DNA of 64,000 nt from positions 1 to 64,000 of the forward strand of contig JALFJQ010000043.1 of assembly GCA_022775085.1 (NCBI GenBank), in the 5' to 3' direction. A program made the translations under genes and the position numbers. Source of the DNA: Clostridiales bacterium. GTDB lineage: Bacteria > Bacillota > Clostridia > Oscillospirales > Oscillospiraceae. The notes under the pieces were generated by a model. The model was not told the origin of the DNA. It made no database searches and saw only the letters and a program-made list of their open reading frames with translations. The stretch's first letter is position 1. Each line of letters begins with the position of its first letter. Below are positions 1-8,282 of the stretch, in pieces.

Positions 1-249
1 GAGGGCGGTGTTGCAGATAATGGAGCCGATGGCGTTGCCATAGGCCATGGCGCCCTGTCCCAGCATGGCGCCGGTGGCGGAGACCATGACCTCAGGCAGG
101 GTGGTGCCGATGGAGACCACAGTGGCGCCCACGATGATGTCTGGCAGGTGGAAACGGCGGGCAAGACCGGTGGCGCCGTCAACGAACCAGTCGCCGCCCT
201 TGATGAGCAGCAGCAGTCCCACAGCAAACAAAAGAACAGACTGAACCAT
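1..249 (-). CDS. Calcium/sodium (CaCA family) antiporter, N-terminal part
   Basis: The first 83 codons of a membrane protein are visible before it runs off the left edge. The N-terminus is a hydrophobic helix followed by GGDWFVDGA, then the signature stretch around VVSIGTTLPEVMVS and a GNAIGSIICN motif. These are the alpha-repeat hallmarks of YrbG-like cation/Ca2+ exchangers, which swap Na+ or H+ for Ca2+ or other divalent cations across the cytoplasmic membrane. The ATG has an AGGAG site 8 bases upstream. A probable Mn2+ riboswitch and terminator precede it, so the physiological substrate may include manganese; that is inference. Only the 5' third to quarter of the gene can be seen. Confidence 0.9.
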   Translation of the reverse strand, partial: MVQSVLLFAVGLLLLIKGGDWFVDGATGLARRFHLPDIIVGATVVSIGTTLPEVMVSATGAMLGQGAMAYGNAIGSIICNTAL

Positions 250-290
250 TTTTTTACACTCCTGTTGTAGATTTTCAACGCTGTGCGCTG

Positions 291-325
291 AATAAAAAAT
301 ACCCGACACCCCCAAACGGATGCCG
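291..325 (-). terminator. Riboswitch expression-platform terminator
   Basis: In the minus-strand transcript, CGGCAUC pairs with GGUGUCG (7 bp, two G-U pairs) around an 8-base loop and is followed by GGUAUUUUUU. It lies between the riboswitch aptamer and the antiporter start codon, as expected for ligand-controlled intrinsic termination. Confidence 0.7.
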
Positions 326-339
326 AGCTCAAAGCAAAC

Positions 340-444
340 GACGGGGGAGAAACCGTGAGTCTCGCAAATTAAAGCAAGCCAGGCAAAAAAGCCGCGACTG
401 TTGACTTGCTGCGCAGAGCGCGCTTGCTACTCCCTCATCGTCAA
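340..444 (-). promoter_or_regulatory. Probable yybP-ykoY manganese riboswitch
   Basis: Read on the minus strand, the aptamer begins GACGAUGAGGGAGUAGC, containing the L1 GGGAGUAG motif. GUCAACAGUCGCGG follows in the middle, and GCGAGACUCACGG with CUCCCCCGUC lies at the 3' end. The outer strands close as P1 (GACG with CGUC, GGGAG with CUCCC). Both conserved loops of the yybP-ykoY family (GGGGAGUAG and GCNAGAC) are recognisable. The family binds Mn2+ and normally turns on exporters. It is followed by an intrinsic terminator and then the antiporter gene. Confidence 0.8.
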
Positions 445-458
445 GGATATTCAGATAC

Positions 459-487
459 ATTTTAGCAGCGAAGTATGCAAAAGTCAA
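459..487 (-). promoter_or_regulatory. Sigma-A type promoter for the antiporter leader
   Basis: TTGACT (487-482) and TAAAAT (464-459) on the minus strand are separated by 17 bases. The predicted transcription start, about 452, lies just before the riboswitch. Confidence 0.75.
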
Positions 488-559
488 TAGGCGCTTGCGT
501 AAATTATGACGGATTATTCTGCCTCTGCTGTGATAGGATTCTGCGTGGAGGGATACTGT

Positions 560-1531
560 ATGAAGGTAATATGGAAGGAGCTATGTACAGCAATTCTGAT
601 GGGTGCGGTTTTACCGGGACTGATCCTGAATGTTTCTGCGATTCTGCTCAGAAGCCATGCGCAGGAACTGCCAATCATGGAGAGTGTGCCGGAAACCCGG
701 AATATCACAGAAATCCATACGCCCGTCTGGATTAGGTTCCCGGATAGGGGGAAAGAACAGGTGGAATTAGACACGTATCTGGTTGGCGTGGTTCTCGCAG
801 AAATGCCTGCGGAATTTGAGACCGAGGCACTGAAAGCCCAGGCGGTGGCTGCCAGGACGTACACGGCGAAAGCCATGAAAACCGGTGGGAAACACGGGGA
901 TGGAAGCGTATGTACAAATGCATCCTGCTGTCAGGCATATATTGCGGAGGATACATACCTATCCGAAGGCGGAACAGAAGAGAATCTGGAAAAGGTACGA
1001 AACGCGGTCCTTAACACCTCCGGTTATGTGCTGACCTATGAAGAAGAACTGATTGAAGCGACATATTTCTCTTGTTCCGGGGGCAGTACAGAAGAAGCCG
1101 CTGCGGTATGGGGGACTGATTATCCCTATTTGCGGGCAGTATCCAGCCCGGGTGAGGAGACTGCGGCGCATTTCAGCGATACTGTGTGCTTTACTGCTGC
1201 GCAGTTTCAGGAAAAAACCGGCTGCAGCCTGACGGGAGATCCGGCGGGTTGGTTTGAAACAGAGGCGTACACCCCTGGCGGAGGCATTGACACCATTGTA
1301 ATTTGCGGCAAGCGGTATACTGGTGTCCAGCTTCGGCAGATGCTGGGGCTGCCGTCTACCGCGATGACTATATCCACAGAGGGAGACACCATCAAGATCG
1401 TCACAAGGGGCTACGGGCACCGGGTTGGGATGAGCCAGTATGGAGCGGATGCCATGGCAGTAACGGGATGCAATTTTATTGAAATATTGGCACACTACTA
1501 TCCCGGCACAGAATTGTCCCGGCTTACCTGA
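560..1531 (+). CDS. SpoIID/LytB-domain protein (stage II sporulation protein D-like)
   Basis: This 323-residue protein has an N-terminal membrane anchor (about residues 7-28) followed by an extracytoplasmic SpoIID domain. Recognisable family motifs are LDTYLVGVVLAEMPAEF, ALKAQAVAARTY, the cysteine-containing FSCSGGSTE region, YLRAVSSP, and the C-terminal GHRVGMSQYGADAMA with YYPGTEL. SpoIID proteins are lytic transglycosylases that remodel peptidoglycan during engulfment by the mother cell. The ATG at 560 is preferred over an upstream in-frame start at 506 because GGAGGG sits 8 bases upstream and the protein then begins directly with its membrane helix. Whether it is the engulfment SpoIID or a paralogue cannot be decided from one gene. 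A SleC-like SpoIID domain occurs elsewhere in the window. Confidence 0.88.
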   Translation: MKVIWKELCTAILMGAVLPGLILNVSAILLRSHAQELPIMESVPETRNITEIHTPVWIRFPDRGKEQVELDTYLVGVVLAEMPAEFETEALKAQAVAARTYTAKAMKTGGKHGDGSVCTNASCCQAYIAEDTYLSEGGTEENLEKVRNAVLNTSGYVLTYEEELIEATYFSCSGGSTEEAAAVWGTDYPYLRAVSSPGEETAAHFSDTVCFTAAQFQEKTGCSLTGDPAGWFETEAYTPGGGIDTIVICGKRYTGVQLRQMLGLPSTAMTISTEGDTIKIVTRGYGHRVGMSQYGADAMAVTGCNFIEILAHYYPGTELSRLT

Positions 1532-1548
1532 CAGCTTCCCACCACCAG

Positions 1549-1662
1549 ATGCCCTGGTTTGGCTTCCTGATTATGGTGCTCACCGGAGCTTTTGGGATTG
1601 TATGGAACTGCAAAAACCGGAAAGAAATAATGGATCAGCCTGTGGAAACATTCACAGGCTGA
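1549..1662 (+). CDS. Possible 37-residue single-pass membrane peptide
   Basis: A short open frame begins 18 bases after the spoIID-like stop. It would encode a peptide with one hydrophobic segment (WFGFLIMVLTGAFGIVW) followed by a basic stretch (CKNRK), a plausible single-pass topology. There is no Shine-Dalgarno sequence, and the stop codon falls inside the terminator stem, so expression would depend on coupling to the upstream gene. It may be chance. Confidence 0.25.
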   Translation: MPWFGFLIMVLTGAFGIVWNCKNRKEIMDQPVETFTG

Positions 1663-1670
1663 TTATTTAC
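1635..1670 (+). terminator. Intrinsic terminator after the spoIID-like gene
   Basis: A perfect 10-bp stem, TCAGCCTGTG with CACAGGCTGA, encloses an 8-base loop and is followed by TTATTT. Confidence 0.7.
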
Positions 1671-1692
1671 AGTAAGTTCACACGGAAACCCA

Positions 1693-1721
1693 TTGTACCA
1701 AAGGCACAATTCTGGTATAAT
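1693..1721 (+). promoter_or_regulatory. Sigma-A type promoter for the nucleoside kinase
   Basis: TTGTAC (1693-1698) and TATAAT (1716-1721) are separated by 17 bases, 35 bases upstream of the start codon. Confidence 0.8.
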
Positions 1722-1756
1722 AAACCAAATTACTAGGAATTAAAGGAGGGTTTTAG

Positions 1757-3460
1757 ATGCTTTTAACAATAGACGGACGCTGCGCGGAAGCACAGCCTGA
1801 GCAGAGCCTGCTGGACCTCGTCAAACAGCTGGGGATGGAAGGAAGCAGCCTTGCAGACCGGCCGCTGGCAGCAAAAATTGCAGGTGAGGTCTTTACGCTG
1901 AATTATATTCCGTTCCGAAAGAAGGATGGGCAGGGAGAACGGCCCTCTATGCGTCGGGCGATGGCGGCATCCAAAGGTTCCGTGCGCCTGCTTCGATATG
2001 GTGATGCCGCCGGAAAAGAGTGCTACATCCGCACGGCGCAATTCGCGATTTTTCTTGCGCTGCGGCAGCTCTGGCCAGATGCTTCCGGAAAGGTCAGCTG
2101 CACCCTTGGTTCCAGCGTCTATATCCAGGTCGCCGGCGTGCCGGATTTCTCGGCATCCAGACTGAAGCAGCGCTTGAAGGAGATCGTTCAGGAGCGAATT
2201 CCTCTGATTCGCCGCCGGGTGCCCTTGGAGGATGCCGCAGCCAGATTCCGCCGGGAAGGTCAGGAGGATAAGGCGCGCCTTCTGTGCTGGCGTCCCCTTG
2301 ACTACTTTGATGAATATGTGTACGGCGATTACGCGGATTATTTTTACGGAGAAATGCTGCCGACAACTGCCTATCTCACAGTCTGGGACATCCTGCCGGC
2401 GGATGGAGGATTCCTGTTCCTCTACCCGGACGATCAAAACCCGGAAGTGTGCGCCAAGGTTCCGGCCATGCCGAATTTCTTCTCCGTTTTCAATGAAGGA
2501 GAGCGCTGGTGCGCGTTAATGGAGTGCGAAACTGCGGCGGATTTGAACGAGCTGACGACTTCCGGCAGAATCCGGGAGCTGATTCGTGTAAATGAGGCGC
2601 TCCATGAAAAACGTTTTTCTCAAATTGCGGATATGGTTTGCCAGCGGGGCGCGAAAGCGGTTATGCTGGCAGGCCCCAGTTCCTCCGGTAAGACCACATC
2701 CGCCTATCGGCTGGCAACACAGCTCCGGGTTCATGGGAAAAAACCCATACTCATGAGTTTGGACAACTACTATATTGACCGGGACAGGATCGCTCCGGGA
2801 CCGGACGGAAAGCTGGACCTAGAGCATATCAATACCATCGACGTGACTCTGTTCCGAGAGAATATAGCCTGTTTACTGGCGGGAGAAAAGGTGTCCCTTC
2901 CCAGCTTTAATTTTATTACCGGCCGCAGGGAGTGGAATGGAAGTGAGCTGACGCTATCGGAGAATTCTGTCATTATCGTCGAGGGCCTCCATGGCCTGAA
3001 TCCGATCATGCTCCCGGAACACGTGGATAAATCCCTGATCTTCCGTCTCTATGTCAGTCCGCTTTTGCCGCTCAATCTGGATGACCACAACCGCATACCC
3101 ACCAGCTATCTGCGGCTGCTGCGGCGGATCGTGCGGGACTACGAGACCCGAGGGGCGTCGGTACAGCACACGCTGTCCATGTGGGACAGTGTGCGAAGGG
3201 GAGAGCAGCGGTGGATATTCCCCTATCAGGAGAATGCGGACGTGATTTTCAACAGCTCCACTTTGTATGAGCTGGCAGTGTTGAAGAAGCACATCTTCCC
3301 CCTGCTGACAGCGGTACAGCCGGAGGATGAATGCTACGATGAGGTTCGCAATATCGTAAAGATCCTCAATTACATCCAGCAGGCGGACGTGGATGACGAG
3401 ATCCCGCCCACCAGTCTGGTACGGGAATTCATCGGCGGAAATACCTTTTACAGAACATAG
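1757..3460 (+). CDS. TGS/ThrRS-like fused nucleoside (uridine) kinase
   Basis: A 567-residue fusion protein. The first ~60 residues resemble a TGS domain. The next ~200 resemble the threonyl/alanyl-tRNA synthetase second additional domain. The C-terminal half is a P-loop uridine kinase/phosphoribulokinase domain: Walker A GPSSSGKTTSAYRLA near residue 300, then SLDNYYIDRD, DLEHINTIDV and IIVEGLHGLNP. The kinase half would phosphorylate a nucleoside or related substrate with ATP. The actual substrate of this fusion family is not evident from sequence. AAAGGAGGG lies 8 bases before the ATG. It is a single-gene transcript, bounded by its own promoter and a terminator. Confidence 0.85.
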   Translation: MLLTIDGRCAEAQPEQSLLDLVKQLGMEGSSLADRPLAAKIAGEVFTLNYIPFRKKDGQGERPSMRRAMAASKGSVRLLRYGDAAGKECYIRTAQFAIFLALRQLWPDASGKVSCTLGSSVYIQVAGVPDFSASRLKQRLKEIVQERIPLIRRRVPLEDAAARFRREGQEDKARLLCWRPLDYFDEYVYGDYADYFYGEMLPTTAYLTVWDILPADGGFLFLYPDDQNPEVCAKVPAMPNFFSVFNEGERWCALMECETAADLNELTTSGRIRELIRVNEALHEKRFSQIADMVCQRGAKAVMLAGPSSSGKTTSAYRLATQLRVHGKKPILMSLDNYYIDRDRIAPGPDGKLDLEHINTIDVTLFRENIACLLAGEKVSLPSFNFITGRREWNGSELTLSENSVIIVEGLHGLNPIMLPEHVDKSLIFRLYVSPLLPLNLDDHNRIPTSYLRLLRRIVRDYETRGASVQHTLSMWDSVRRGEQRWIFPYQENADVIFNSSTLYELAVLKKHIFPLLTAVQPEDECYDEVRNIVKILNYIQQADVDDEIPPTSLVREFIGGNTFYRT

Positions 3461-3464
3461 AAAA

Positions 3465-3491
3465 CAGCCCGGAAGCATTGCTTCCGGGCTG
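3465..3491. terminator. Convergent terminator between nucleoside kinase and potD
   Basis: A perfect inverted repeat, CAGCCCGGAAGCA with TGCTTCCGGGCTG, sits between two converging genes and could stop both transcripts. Confidence 0.75.
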
Positions 3492-3496
3492 AAACG

Positions 3497-4606
3497 TTAG
3501 TTGATTTTCACATTTTCCCACAGAGTATTCAGATAGCTGAGGGTCTCGTTGTCCAGATTCCTGTAGGCCAGCTTGTTGTACGCCTCAGCAAAGCTGTCCA
3601 GTTCCGGGTACAGAACCTCCATCACCTCGCCGCCCATTTCCTCAATGTAGCCGTCATTGGTATAGACGATGCTGTTGGGGGAGGCGTAGTAGGTATACTC
3701 GGCGTTGGCGATAGCGGCATCCTCAGAAAGCATATAGTTAATGAAAATCTCCGCCAGCTCCTTGTTCTGGGCACAGGAGGGAATGCACATGGCATCCACG
3801 TAGAAGTTGGTGTTCTCGGGATAGTAGAATTGCAGGTCAACATTTTCGGACTGCGCATCCACCATGGTGAAGTAGTCACCGGCGAAATAAGCGCCAATCG
3901 CCGCCTCACCGGACTCCATCATGTTATAGATTTCGTCCATAACATAGCTCTTGACCAGAGGACGCTGGGTCAGCAGCTCATCGTAAGCCTTGTCCCAGCT
4001 GGCCTTGTCAGTGGTGTTTACGTCAATGCCCAGCTTGTACATGGCAGTACCGAAGGCATCCCGGGAGTTATTGAACTGAAGAATCTTGCCGGCGTACTTT
4101 TCATTCCACATCAGATCCCAGCTGCCGGTATCAGCTTCATCCACAACATTGGCGTCATAGATCACACCAACAACGCCGTAGGTATAGGGGATTGAATACT
4201 GGTTGTCGGGGTCATAGTACAGACCCTTGAAGGTATCCTCAATATACTGGTAGTTGGGGATGTTGTCAAAATTCAGGGGCAGCAGCAGACCTTCCTTAGC
4301 CATTCTGGCGATCATATAATCGGAGGGGATGATCACATCATAGCTGACAGCGCCGCTGGAGATCTTGCTGTACATATCCTCGTTGGAGGCGAAGGTAGAG
4401 TAGTTGACGGTGACCTTTTCGCCGTAGGTCTCCTGATACCACTTTTCAAATTCCCGGACGGTATCGAAGGAGCCTTCACTGCCGTCAGAAATGTATTCGC
4501 CCCAGTTGTAAACGTTCAAGGTCAGGCCCTTTTTACCGCCGCAGCCCGTCAGGCACAGGCATGCCAGCATCGCAGCGGTAAGGCACAGAGAAATCCACTT
4601 TTTCAT
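3497..4606 (-). CDS. potD: Spermidine/putrescine ABC transporter substrate-binding lipoprotein
   Basis: A 369-residue lipoprotein. The signal peptide ends in the lipobox CLTGC, giving a membrane-anchored extracellular binding protein. The mature part starts LTLNVYNWGEYI, the typical PotD opening, and includes YSTFASNEDMY and SYDVIIPSDYMI, which line the polyamine-binding cleft in this family. It would deliver polyamines to PotB/PotC. It is the last gene of the potABCD operon, 33 bases after potC, with a good AGGAAAT site. Substrate choice between putrescine, spermidine and related cations is not decidable by eye. Confidence 0.93.
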   Translation of the reverse strand: MKKWISLCLTAAMLACLCLTGCGGKKGLTLNVYNWGEYISDGSEGSFDTVREFEKWYQETYGEKVTVNYSTFASNEDMYSKISSGAVSYDVIIPSDYMIARMAKEGLLLPLNFDNIPNYQYIEDTFKGLYYDPDNQYSIPYTYGVVGVIYDANVVDEADTGSWDLMWNEKYAGKILQFNNSRDAFGTAMYKLGIDVNTTDKASWDKAYDELLTQRPLVKSYVMDEIYNMMESGEAAIGAYFAGDYFTMVDAQSENVDLQFYYPENTNFYVDAMCIPSCAQNKELAEIFINYMLSEDAAIANAEYTYYASPNSIVYTNDGYIEEMGGEVMEVLYPELDSFAEAYNKLAYRNLDNETLSYLNTLWENVKIN

Positions 4607-4639
4607 TTCATTTCCTCCATTTATCTTCCAGAGTAGTAT

Positions 4640-5431
4640 TTATTTTGCTTCATCCTTTTCGTCCACAAGGTTGCTGATCAGCAGCAATCCCAGTGTAACA
4701 AAGAAGATGATGGTCGCCAAAGCGTACATTTTGGGAGTTACGGTCTTTTTGGTCATTCCGTAAATCCGAATGGGCAGGGTCTCAAATCCATTGCCGGAGG
4801 TAAAATAACTGATAACAAAGTCATCCAGAGACAGGGTAAATGCCATAATCGCACCGGTGATGATGCCCGGCAGGATCTCCGGCAGCTCCACTTTGAAGAA
4901 CGCACCAACGGGGGTACAGCCTAAGTCCATGGCAGCCTCCGGCAGTGATTTGTCCATCTGCCGCAGCTTTGGCAGGATCTGCAAAATCACATAGGGCAGA
5001 CAGAAGGTAACATGGGCAATCAGCATGGTCCAAAAGCTCAGACTGGTGGCCGCGCCGAACAGTCTGCCGATGAACACGAACATCAGCATCAGAGAAATAC
5101 CGGTGATAATATCCGGATTGGTCATGGGAATGTCCGTAACGGTGTTCATCACGGCTTTAGACCATTTGGAACGAAGTTTATTGATGCCAACAGCCGCGGC
5201 CGTGCCCATGACCGTGGAAATCGCGGTGGCAGAAGCTGCCAAAATCAGGGTGTTGCGCACGGCTTCCAGGGTGTTGCGGTCATTCAGAAGCTCCCGGTAC
5301 CACTTCAGAGAGAACCCGGAAAACACGGAAAGGCTTTTTGCCTCGTTAAAGGAGAATACCAGCAGCACCAGAATGGGCGCAAACAAGATGGCAAATACAA
5401 GGCTGCTGTAAATTTTTGAGGATAATTTCAT
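4640..5431 (-). CDS. potC: Spermidine/putrescine ABC transporter permease PotC
   Basis: A 263-residue inner-membrane permease with about six transmembrane helices. It carries the cytoplasmic EAA loop LPEAAMDLGCTPVGAFFKVELPEI, which docks on the PotA ATPase. The N-terminus (YSSLVFAILFAPILVLLVFSFNEA) and length match PotC. Its start codon overlaps the potB stop by 4 bases (ATGA), so translation is probably coupled. Confidence 0.93.
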   Translation of the reverse strand: MKLSSKIYSSLVFAILFAPILVLLVFSFNEAKSLSVFSGFSLKWYRELLNDRNTLEAVRNTLILAASATAISTVMGTAAAVGINKLRSKWSKAVMNTVTDIPMTNPDIITGISLMLMFVFIGRLFGAATSLSFWTMLIAHVTFCLPYVILQILPKLRQMDKSLPEAAMDLGCTPVGAFFKVELPEILPGIITGAIMAFTLSLDDFVISYFTSGNGFETLPIRIYGMTKKTVTPKMYALATIIFFVTLGLLLISNLVDEKDEAK

Positions 5432-6318
5432 TCTTCGTCACCTCCGTAGACATACCGTGCAGTGACATATTTGACGGCAGCCATGCATACCAGCAGAATC
5501 AGCATCAGAATAAAAGCGATGGCGGCGGCAAAGTGCAGGTTATTGGCAACATACTGCCCCTCAATGGCGTCGCCGATGAGGAAGAACTTGCCGTTGCCCA
5601 GCTTCTGGGAAATGTAGAAGGTGCTGATAGAAGGAATCAGAACCATAGTAATGCCGGAGATCACGCCAGGCATGCTCAGAGGAATGATGACCCGGCGCAG
5701 AACGGACAGACTGCCGCAGCCTAAGTCCCGTGCCGCTTCCAGCAGACGGTTATCCAGCTTGGCAAGAATGGAATAGATGGGCAGCACCATATAGGGGAAA
5801 TAGTCGTAGACCATGCCGATGATAACAGCGGCTTCCGTACCGATGATGTGGACCGTGCTGATGCCCAATGTGGAGAGAAAGCCGTTGAGAATACCGGTAT
5901 CCTGCAAAATGGTCATCCAAGCGTAAGTGCGGATCAGAAAGTTCATCCACATGGGGATCATGATCAGAGTCACCATGGTTTTCTGAGTTCGTTCCTTTGC
6001 CCGGGCCATGATGTAGGCCATAGGGTAGCCCATCAACAGGCAGATAATGGTGGAAATGACCGCCAGCTTGAGAGAGCGCATGAAAATCAGAAGATAAGTC
6101 CGGACCTCCACAGAGGAGCCGTCCTCCTGAACGATATTGCTGGTGGCTGTGAAAAAGCGCGTAACGTTTTCGATGGTGAAGGAGAACTGGTCGTCTGTGA
6201 AGGCGTAGTAGGCGATGAACGCCAGCGGTACCACCACGAACAGGAAGGACCACACGGAGTAAGGCGCCAGCGCCATACGGTAGCCGTTCTTTGGGTGTTT
6301 GCGATTCACGGTTTTCAT
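5428..6318 (-). CDS. potB: Spermidine/putrescine ABC transporter permease PotB
   Basis: A 296-residue permease with about six transmembrane segments. It has an EAA motif ([24 protein letters not shown]) and the typical PotB N-terminus, where a cytoplasmic basic stretch is followed by [23 protein letters not shown]. It forms the heterodimeric channel with PotC. Four-base ATGA overlaps join it to both potA and potC. Confidence 0.93.
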   Translation of the reverse strand: MKTVNRKHPKNGYRMALAPYSVWSFLFVVVPLAFIAYYAFTDDQFSFTIENVTRFFTATSNIVQEDGSSVEVRTYLLIFMRSLKLAVISTIICLLMGYPMAYIMARAKERTQKTMVTLIMIPMWMNFLIRTYAWMTILQDTGILNGFLSTLGISTVHIIGTEAAVIIGMVYDYFPYMVLPIYSILAKLDNRLLEAARDLGCGSLSVLRRVIIPLSMPGVISGITMVLIPSISTFYISQKLGNGKFFLIGDAIEGQYVANNLHFAAAIAFILMLILLVCMAAVKYVTARYVYGGDEE

Positions 6319-7433
6319 TCTTCCTCCTCACCTCCGGGATTGGACAGCTCGTCCAGTTCATTGGAGAAGGAGGAATAGTCACCGAACATACCGGAATATT
6401 TGGACTTTTTCATGATATGAATGGCGTCCGGCTCCAGAGAAATGCCGATATGGGCGCCCTCCTCCACCGGGTCGGTGGTCTGGATCATCCACTTGAAGCC
6501 GGCAATATCAACAATGGCCTCGTTGTGAACGCCCATGAAGGTCACGGAGGTCACAGTGCCCTGAAGCACGCCGGGTTCCGGCTTCACGATGTCCACATCC
6601 TCCGGACGGATGACCACGTCCACAGGTTCGTTGGGGGCAAAGCCGGTGTCCAGGCAATCGAATACCTGGCCGCCGAAGCGCACCTTGTAATCCGCCAGCA
6701 TCACGCCGTCAACAATGTTGCTCTCACCAATGAAGTCTGCCACAAAGGCGTTGACAGGCTCGTTGTAAATATCCTGGGGCGTGCCAATCTGCTGGATTTT
6801 TCCCTCGCTCATAACCACGATAGTGTCGGACATACTCAGGGCTTCCTCCTGATCGTGGGTAACGAAAATAAAGGTGATACCGGTGGATTTCTGAATTTTT
6901 TTCAGTTCCTGCTGCATATCCTTGCGAAGCTTCAGATCCAACGCGCCCAGCGGCTCGTCCAGAAGCAGAACCTTCGGCTCATTGACCAGTGCCCGGGCGA
7001 TGGCAACCCGCTGCTGCTGACCACCGGACAGGCTGGTAACCCGGCGGTGGGCAAAGCCGGACAGCATGACCATATCCAGCATCTTATTGACCTTTTCCTT
7101 GATCTCCTGCTTGGGCAGCTTCCGCTCACGGAGAGGGAATGCAACATTTTCAAATACATTCAGATGGGGAAACAGGGCGTATTTCTGAAATACGGTATTG
7201 ACATTGCGCTTGTGGGGAGGAACGTCGTTGATGCGGTCGCCCATGAAGATCACGTCACCCTGATCGGGGTACGCAAAACCGCCGATAATCCGCAGCGTGG
7301 TGGTTTTGCCGCAGCCCGAGGGGCCCAGCAGGGTCATAAATTCATTGTCATGGATGTCCAGGCTGATATTGTCCAGAACCGTTTCGCCGTCAAAGGCCTT
7401 GGAAATGTTTTTCAGTTCGATAATTTTATTCAT
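6315..7433 (-). CDS. potA: Spermidine/putrescine ABC transporter ATP-binding protein PotA
   Basis: A 372-residue ATPase. Walker A is [10 protein letters not shown] near residue 40, the ABC signature is [15 protein letters not shown], Walker B is [12 protein letters not shown], and the H-loop is [12 protein letters not shown]-terminal TOBE-type regulatory domain starts around residue 240. It energises polyamine import through PotBC. It is the first gene of the operon. The leader upstream contains an intrinsic terminator ending about 30 bases before the start codon, so the operon is probably attenuated. Confidence 0.95.
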   Translation of the reverse strand: MNKIIELKNISKAFDGETVLDNISLDIHDNEFMTLLGPSGCGKTTTLRIIGGFAYPDQGDVIFMGDRINDVPPHKRNVNTVFQKYALFPHLNVFENVAFPLRERKLPKQEIKEKVNKMLDMVMLSGFAHRRVTSLSGGQQQRVAIARALVNEPKVLLLDEPLGALDLKLRKDMQQELKKIQKSTGITFIFVTHDQEEALSMSDTIVVMSEGKIQQIGTPQDIYNEPVNAFVADFIGESNIVDGVMLADYKVRFGGQVFDCLDTGFAPNEPVDVVIRPEDVDIVKPEPGVLQGTVTSVTFMGVHNEAIVDIAGFKWMIQTTDPVEEGAHIGISLEPDAIHIMKKSKYSGMFGDYSSFSNELDELSNPGGEEEE

Positions 7434-7463
7434 TCATCGTTCCTTCTTTCCCGTATTTTGGCA

Positions 7464-7501
7464 TGAAAAAAAGCGGTACGCCGAACAAAGGCATACCGCT
7501 T
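7464..7501 (-). terminator. Leader terminator (attenuator) upstream of potA
   Basis: In the minus-strand RNA, AAGCGGUAUGCC pairs with GGCGUACCGCUU (12 bp, one G-U) around a 7-base loop, directly followed by a U run. It lies inside the 5' leader of potABCD. No gene precedes it on this strand, so it most likely acts as a regulated terminator. Confidence 0.8.
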
Positions 7502-7866
7502 GTGACATTCCGTAACGACCGCGCTCCAAAAGCCGGACGATCAATGTAAAACCAGAACAGGTTCGACAAATTTCGCATCCGGCGGTGCAGAAGGGGGATC
7601 GCATCCGAATCAGATCAGAGTCTATATAGCAAAGATTACTTTTACTACTCTTATTGACCATTTCACAAGTTTATGCCACGGGGCATGAGCGGTTTATAGT
7701 AACCAACTTATAAAACTGAGCTTCTAACTCAATCAATAAGGCAACAGAAGTTGCCAAACCGCTCATCGCGGTCTTCGGCATTCGACCCGGCTGTCCGTAT
7801 GGCCTTGGCCGGCGCAAACCGGCGGTCGCAGCATCTTGCTTTGGAAAGACTCTTTCCAATTGAGAT
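7502..7866 (-). promoter_or_regulatory. Long structured leader of potABCD, class not recognised
   Basis: About 365 bases lie between the promoter at 7900-7873 and the attenuator. They contain several strong hairpins: TTGGAAAG with CTTTCCAA near the 5' end, GGCAAC with GTTGCC, and an 11-bp long-range pairing (7695-7685 with 7766-7756). The motif CGGATGCGA appears twice (near 7607-7599 and 7577-7569). It could be one long riboswitch-type leader or a small RNA followed by a second promoter near TATATAG (7628-7622). It matches no family I can name. Confidence 0.45.
7685..7766. repeat. 11-bp inverted repeat enclosing two smaller hairpins
   Basis: ATGAGCGGTTT (7685-7695) and AAACCGCTCAT (7756-7766) are exact reverse complements 60 bases apart. 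Between them are the hairpins GGCAACAGAAGTTGCC and TGAGCTTCTAACTCA. It could be a multibranched RNA domain of the potA leader or a dispersed palindromic element. Confidence 0.6.
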
Positions 7867-7872
7867 GGCTTC

Positions 7873-7900
7873 ATTATAACACAATTCGACCGCAAGTCAA
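7873..7900 (-). promoter_or_regulatory. Strong sigma-A type promoter for the potA leader or an RNA
   Basis: TTGACT (7900-7895) and TATAAT (7878-7873) on the minus strand are separated by 16 bases. The predicted start is near 7866. Confidence 0.75.
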
Positions 7901-7993
7901 TATGGAAAAAGAATAAAGATTTGTATATAATGCGTAAAATCCGGCGCAATATGCACAATAACTTCGAAATTTCCTGAAAATCGGAAAAGGGGG

Positions 7994-8022
7994 TTGACAG
8001 AAGCGGAGCCTTCGTATATGAT
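7994..8022 (+). promoter_or_regulatory. Promoter for the glycine-riboswitch transcript
   Basis: TTGACA (7994-7999), 17 bases, TATGAT (8017-8022). The riboswitch starts about 25 bases downstream. Confidence 0.8.
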
Positions 8023-8049
8023 AAAGCGGTAACAAAATAACGACAAACG

Positions 8050-8216
8050 AAGTTCTTAGGGGAATGGCGAAAAGCCTACCGAAGGGGTAACACTCTCAGG
8101 TGCCTGATTTCAGGTGGGGACTAAGAATGGATGTGGCTCTGGAGAATCTCAGGATTGAGTACCGAAGGTGCAAGGCTGGAATAGCCGAATCTCTCAGGTA
8201 AAAGGACAGAGTAAGC
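8050..8216 (+). promoter_or_regulatory. Tandem glycine riboswitch (gcvT type)
   Basis: Two glycine aptamers lie in series. The first runs from about 8050 to 8128 and contains GGGGAAUGGCGAAAAGCC, ACCGAAGGGGUAA and CUCUCAGGU. The second runs from about 8129 to 8216 and contains CUGGAGAAUCUC, ACCGAAGGUGCAA and CUCUCAGGUAAAAGGACAGAG. The repeated ACCGAAGG and CUCUCAGGU blocks are diagnostic. The downstream gene is a Na+-coupled alanine/glycine-type symporter, so glycine presumably controls its own transport. Confidence 0.95.
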
Positions 8217-8253
8217 ACGTTTCCTGATTGGCAGGGAAAGCGCGCTTTCTTTT

Positions 8254-8282
8254 CGCTGGAGCAGTAGCGTCCAGCGATTTTT
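8254..8282 (+). terminator. Expression-platform terminator of the glycine riboswitch
   Basis: CGCTGGA (8254-8260) pairs with TCCAGCG (8270-8276) and is followed by ATTTTTG, 24 bases before the symporter start. A second small palindrome, GAAAGCGCGCTTTC, lies just upstream and could be part of the switch. Confidence 0.7.

Noticed and set aside
7670-7866. 6S RNA or SRP RNA
   Set aside because: Length is plausible, but I do not see the 6S central bubble with closing stem or the SRP GGAA/GCAG tetraloop domain.
7671-7958. A 95-codon frame on the minus strand upstream of potA
   Set aside because: It crosses a strong promoter and several perfect hairpins; no ribosome site precedes its start. The RNA structure explains the region better.
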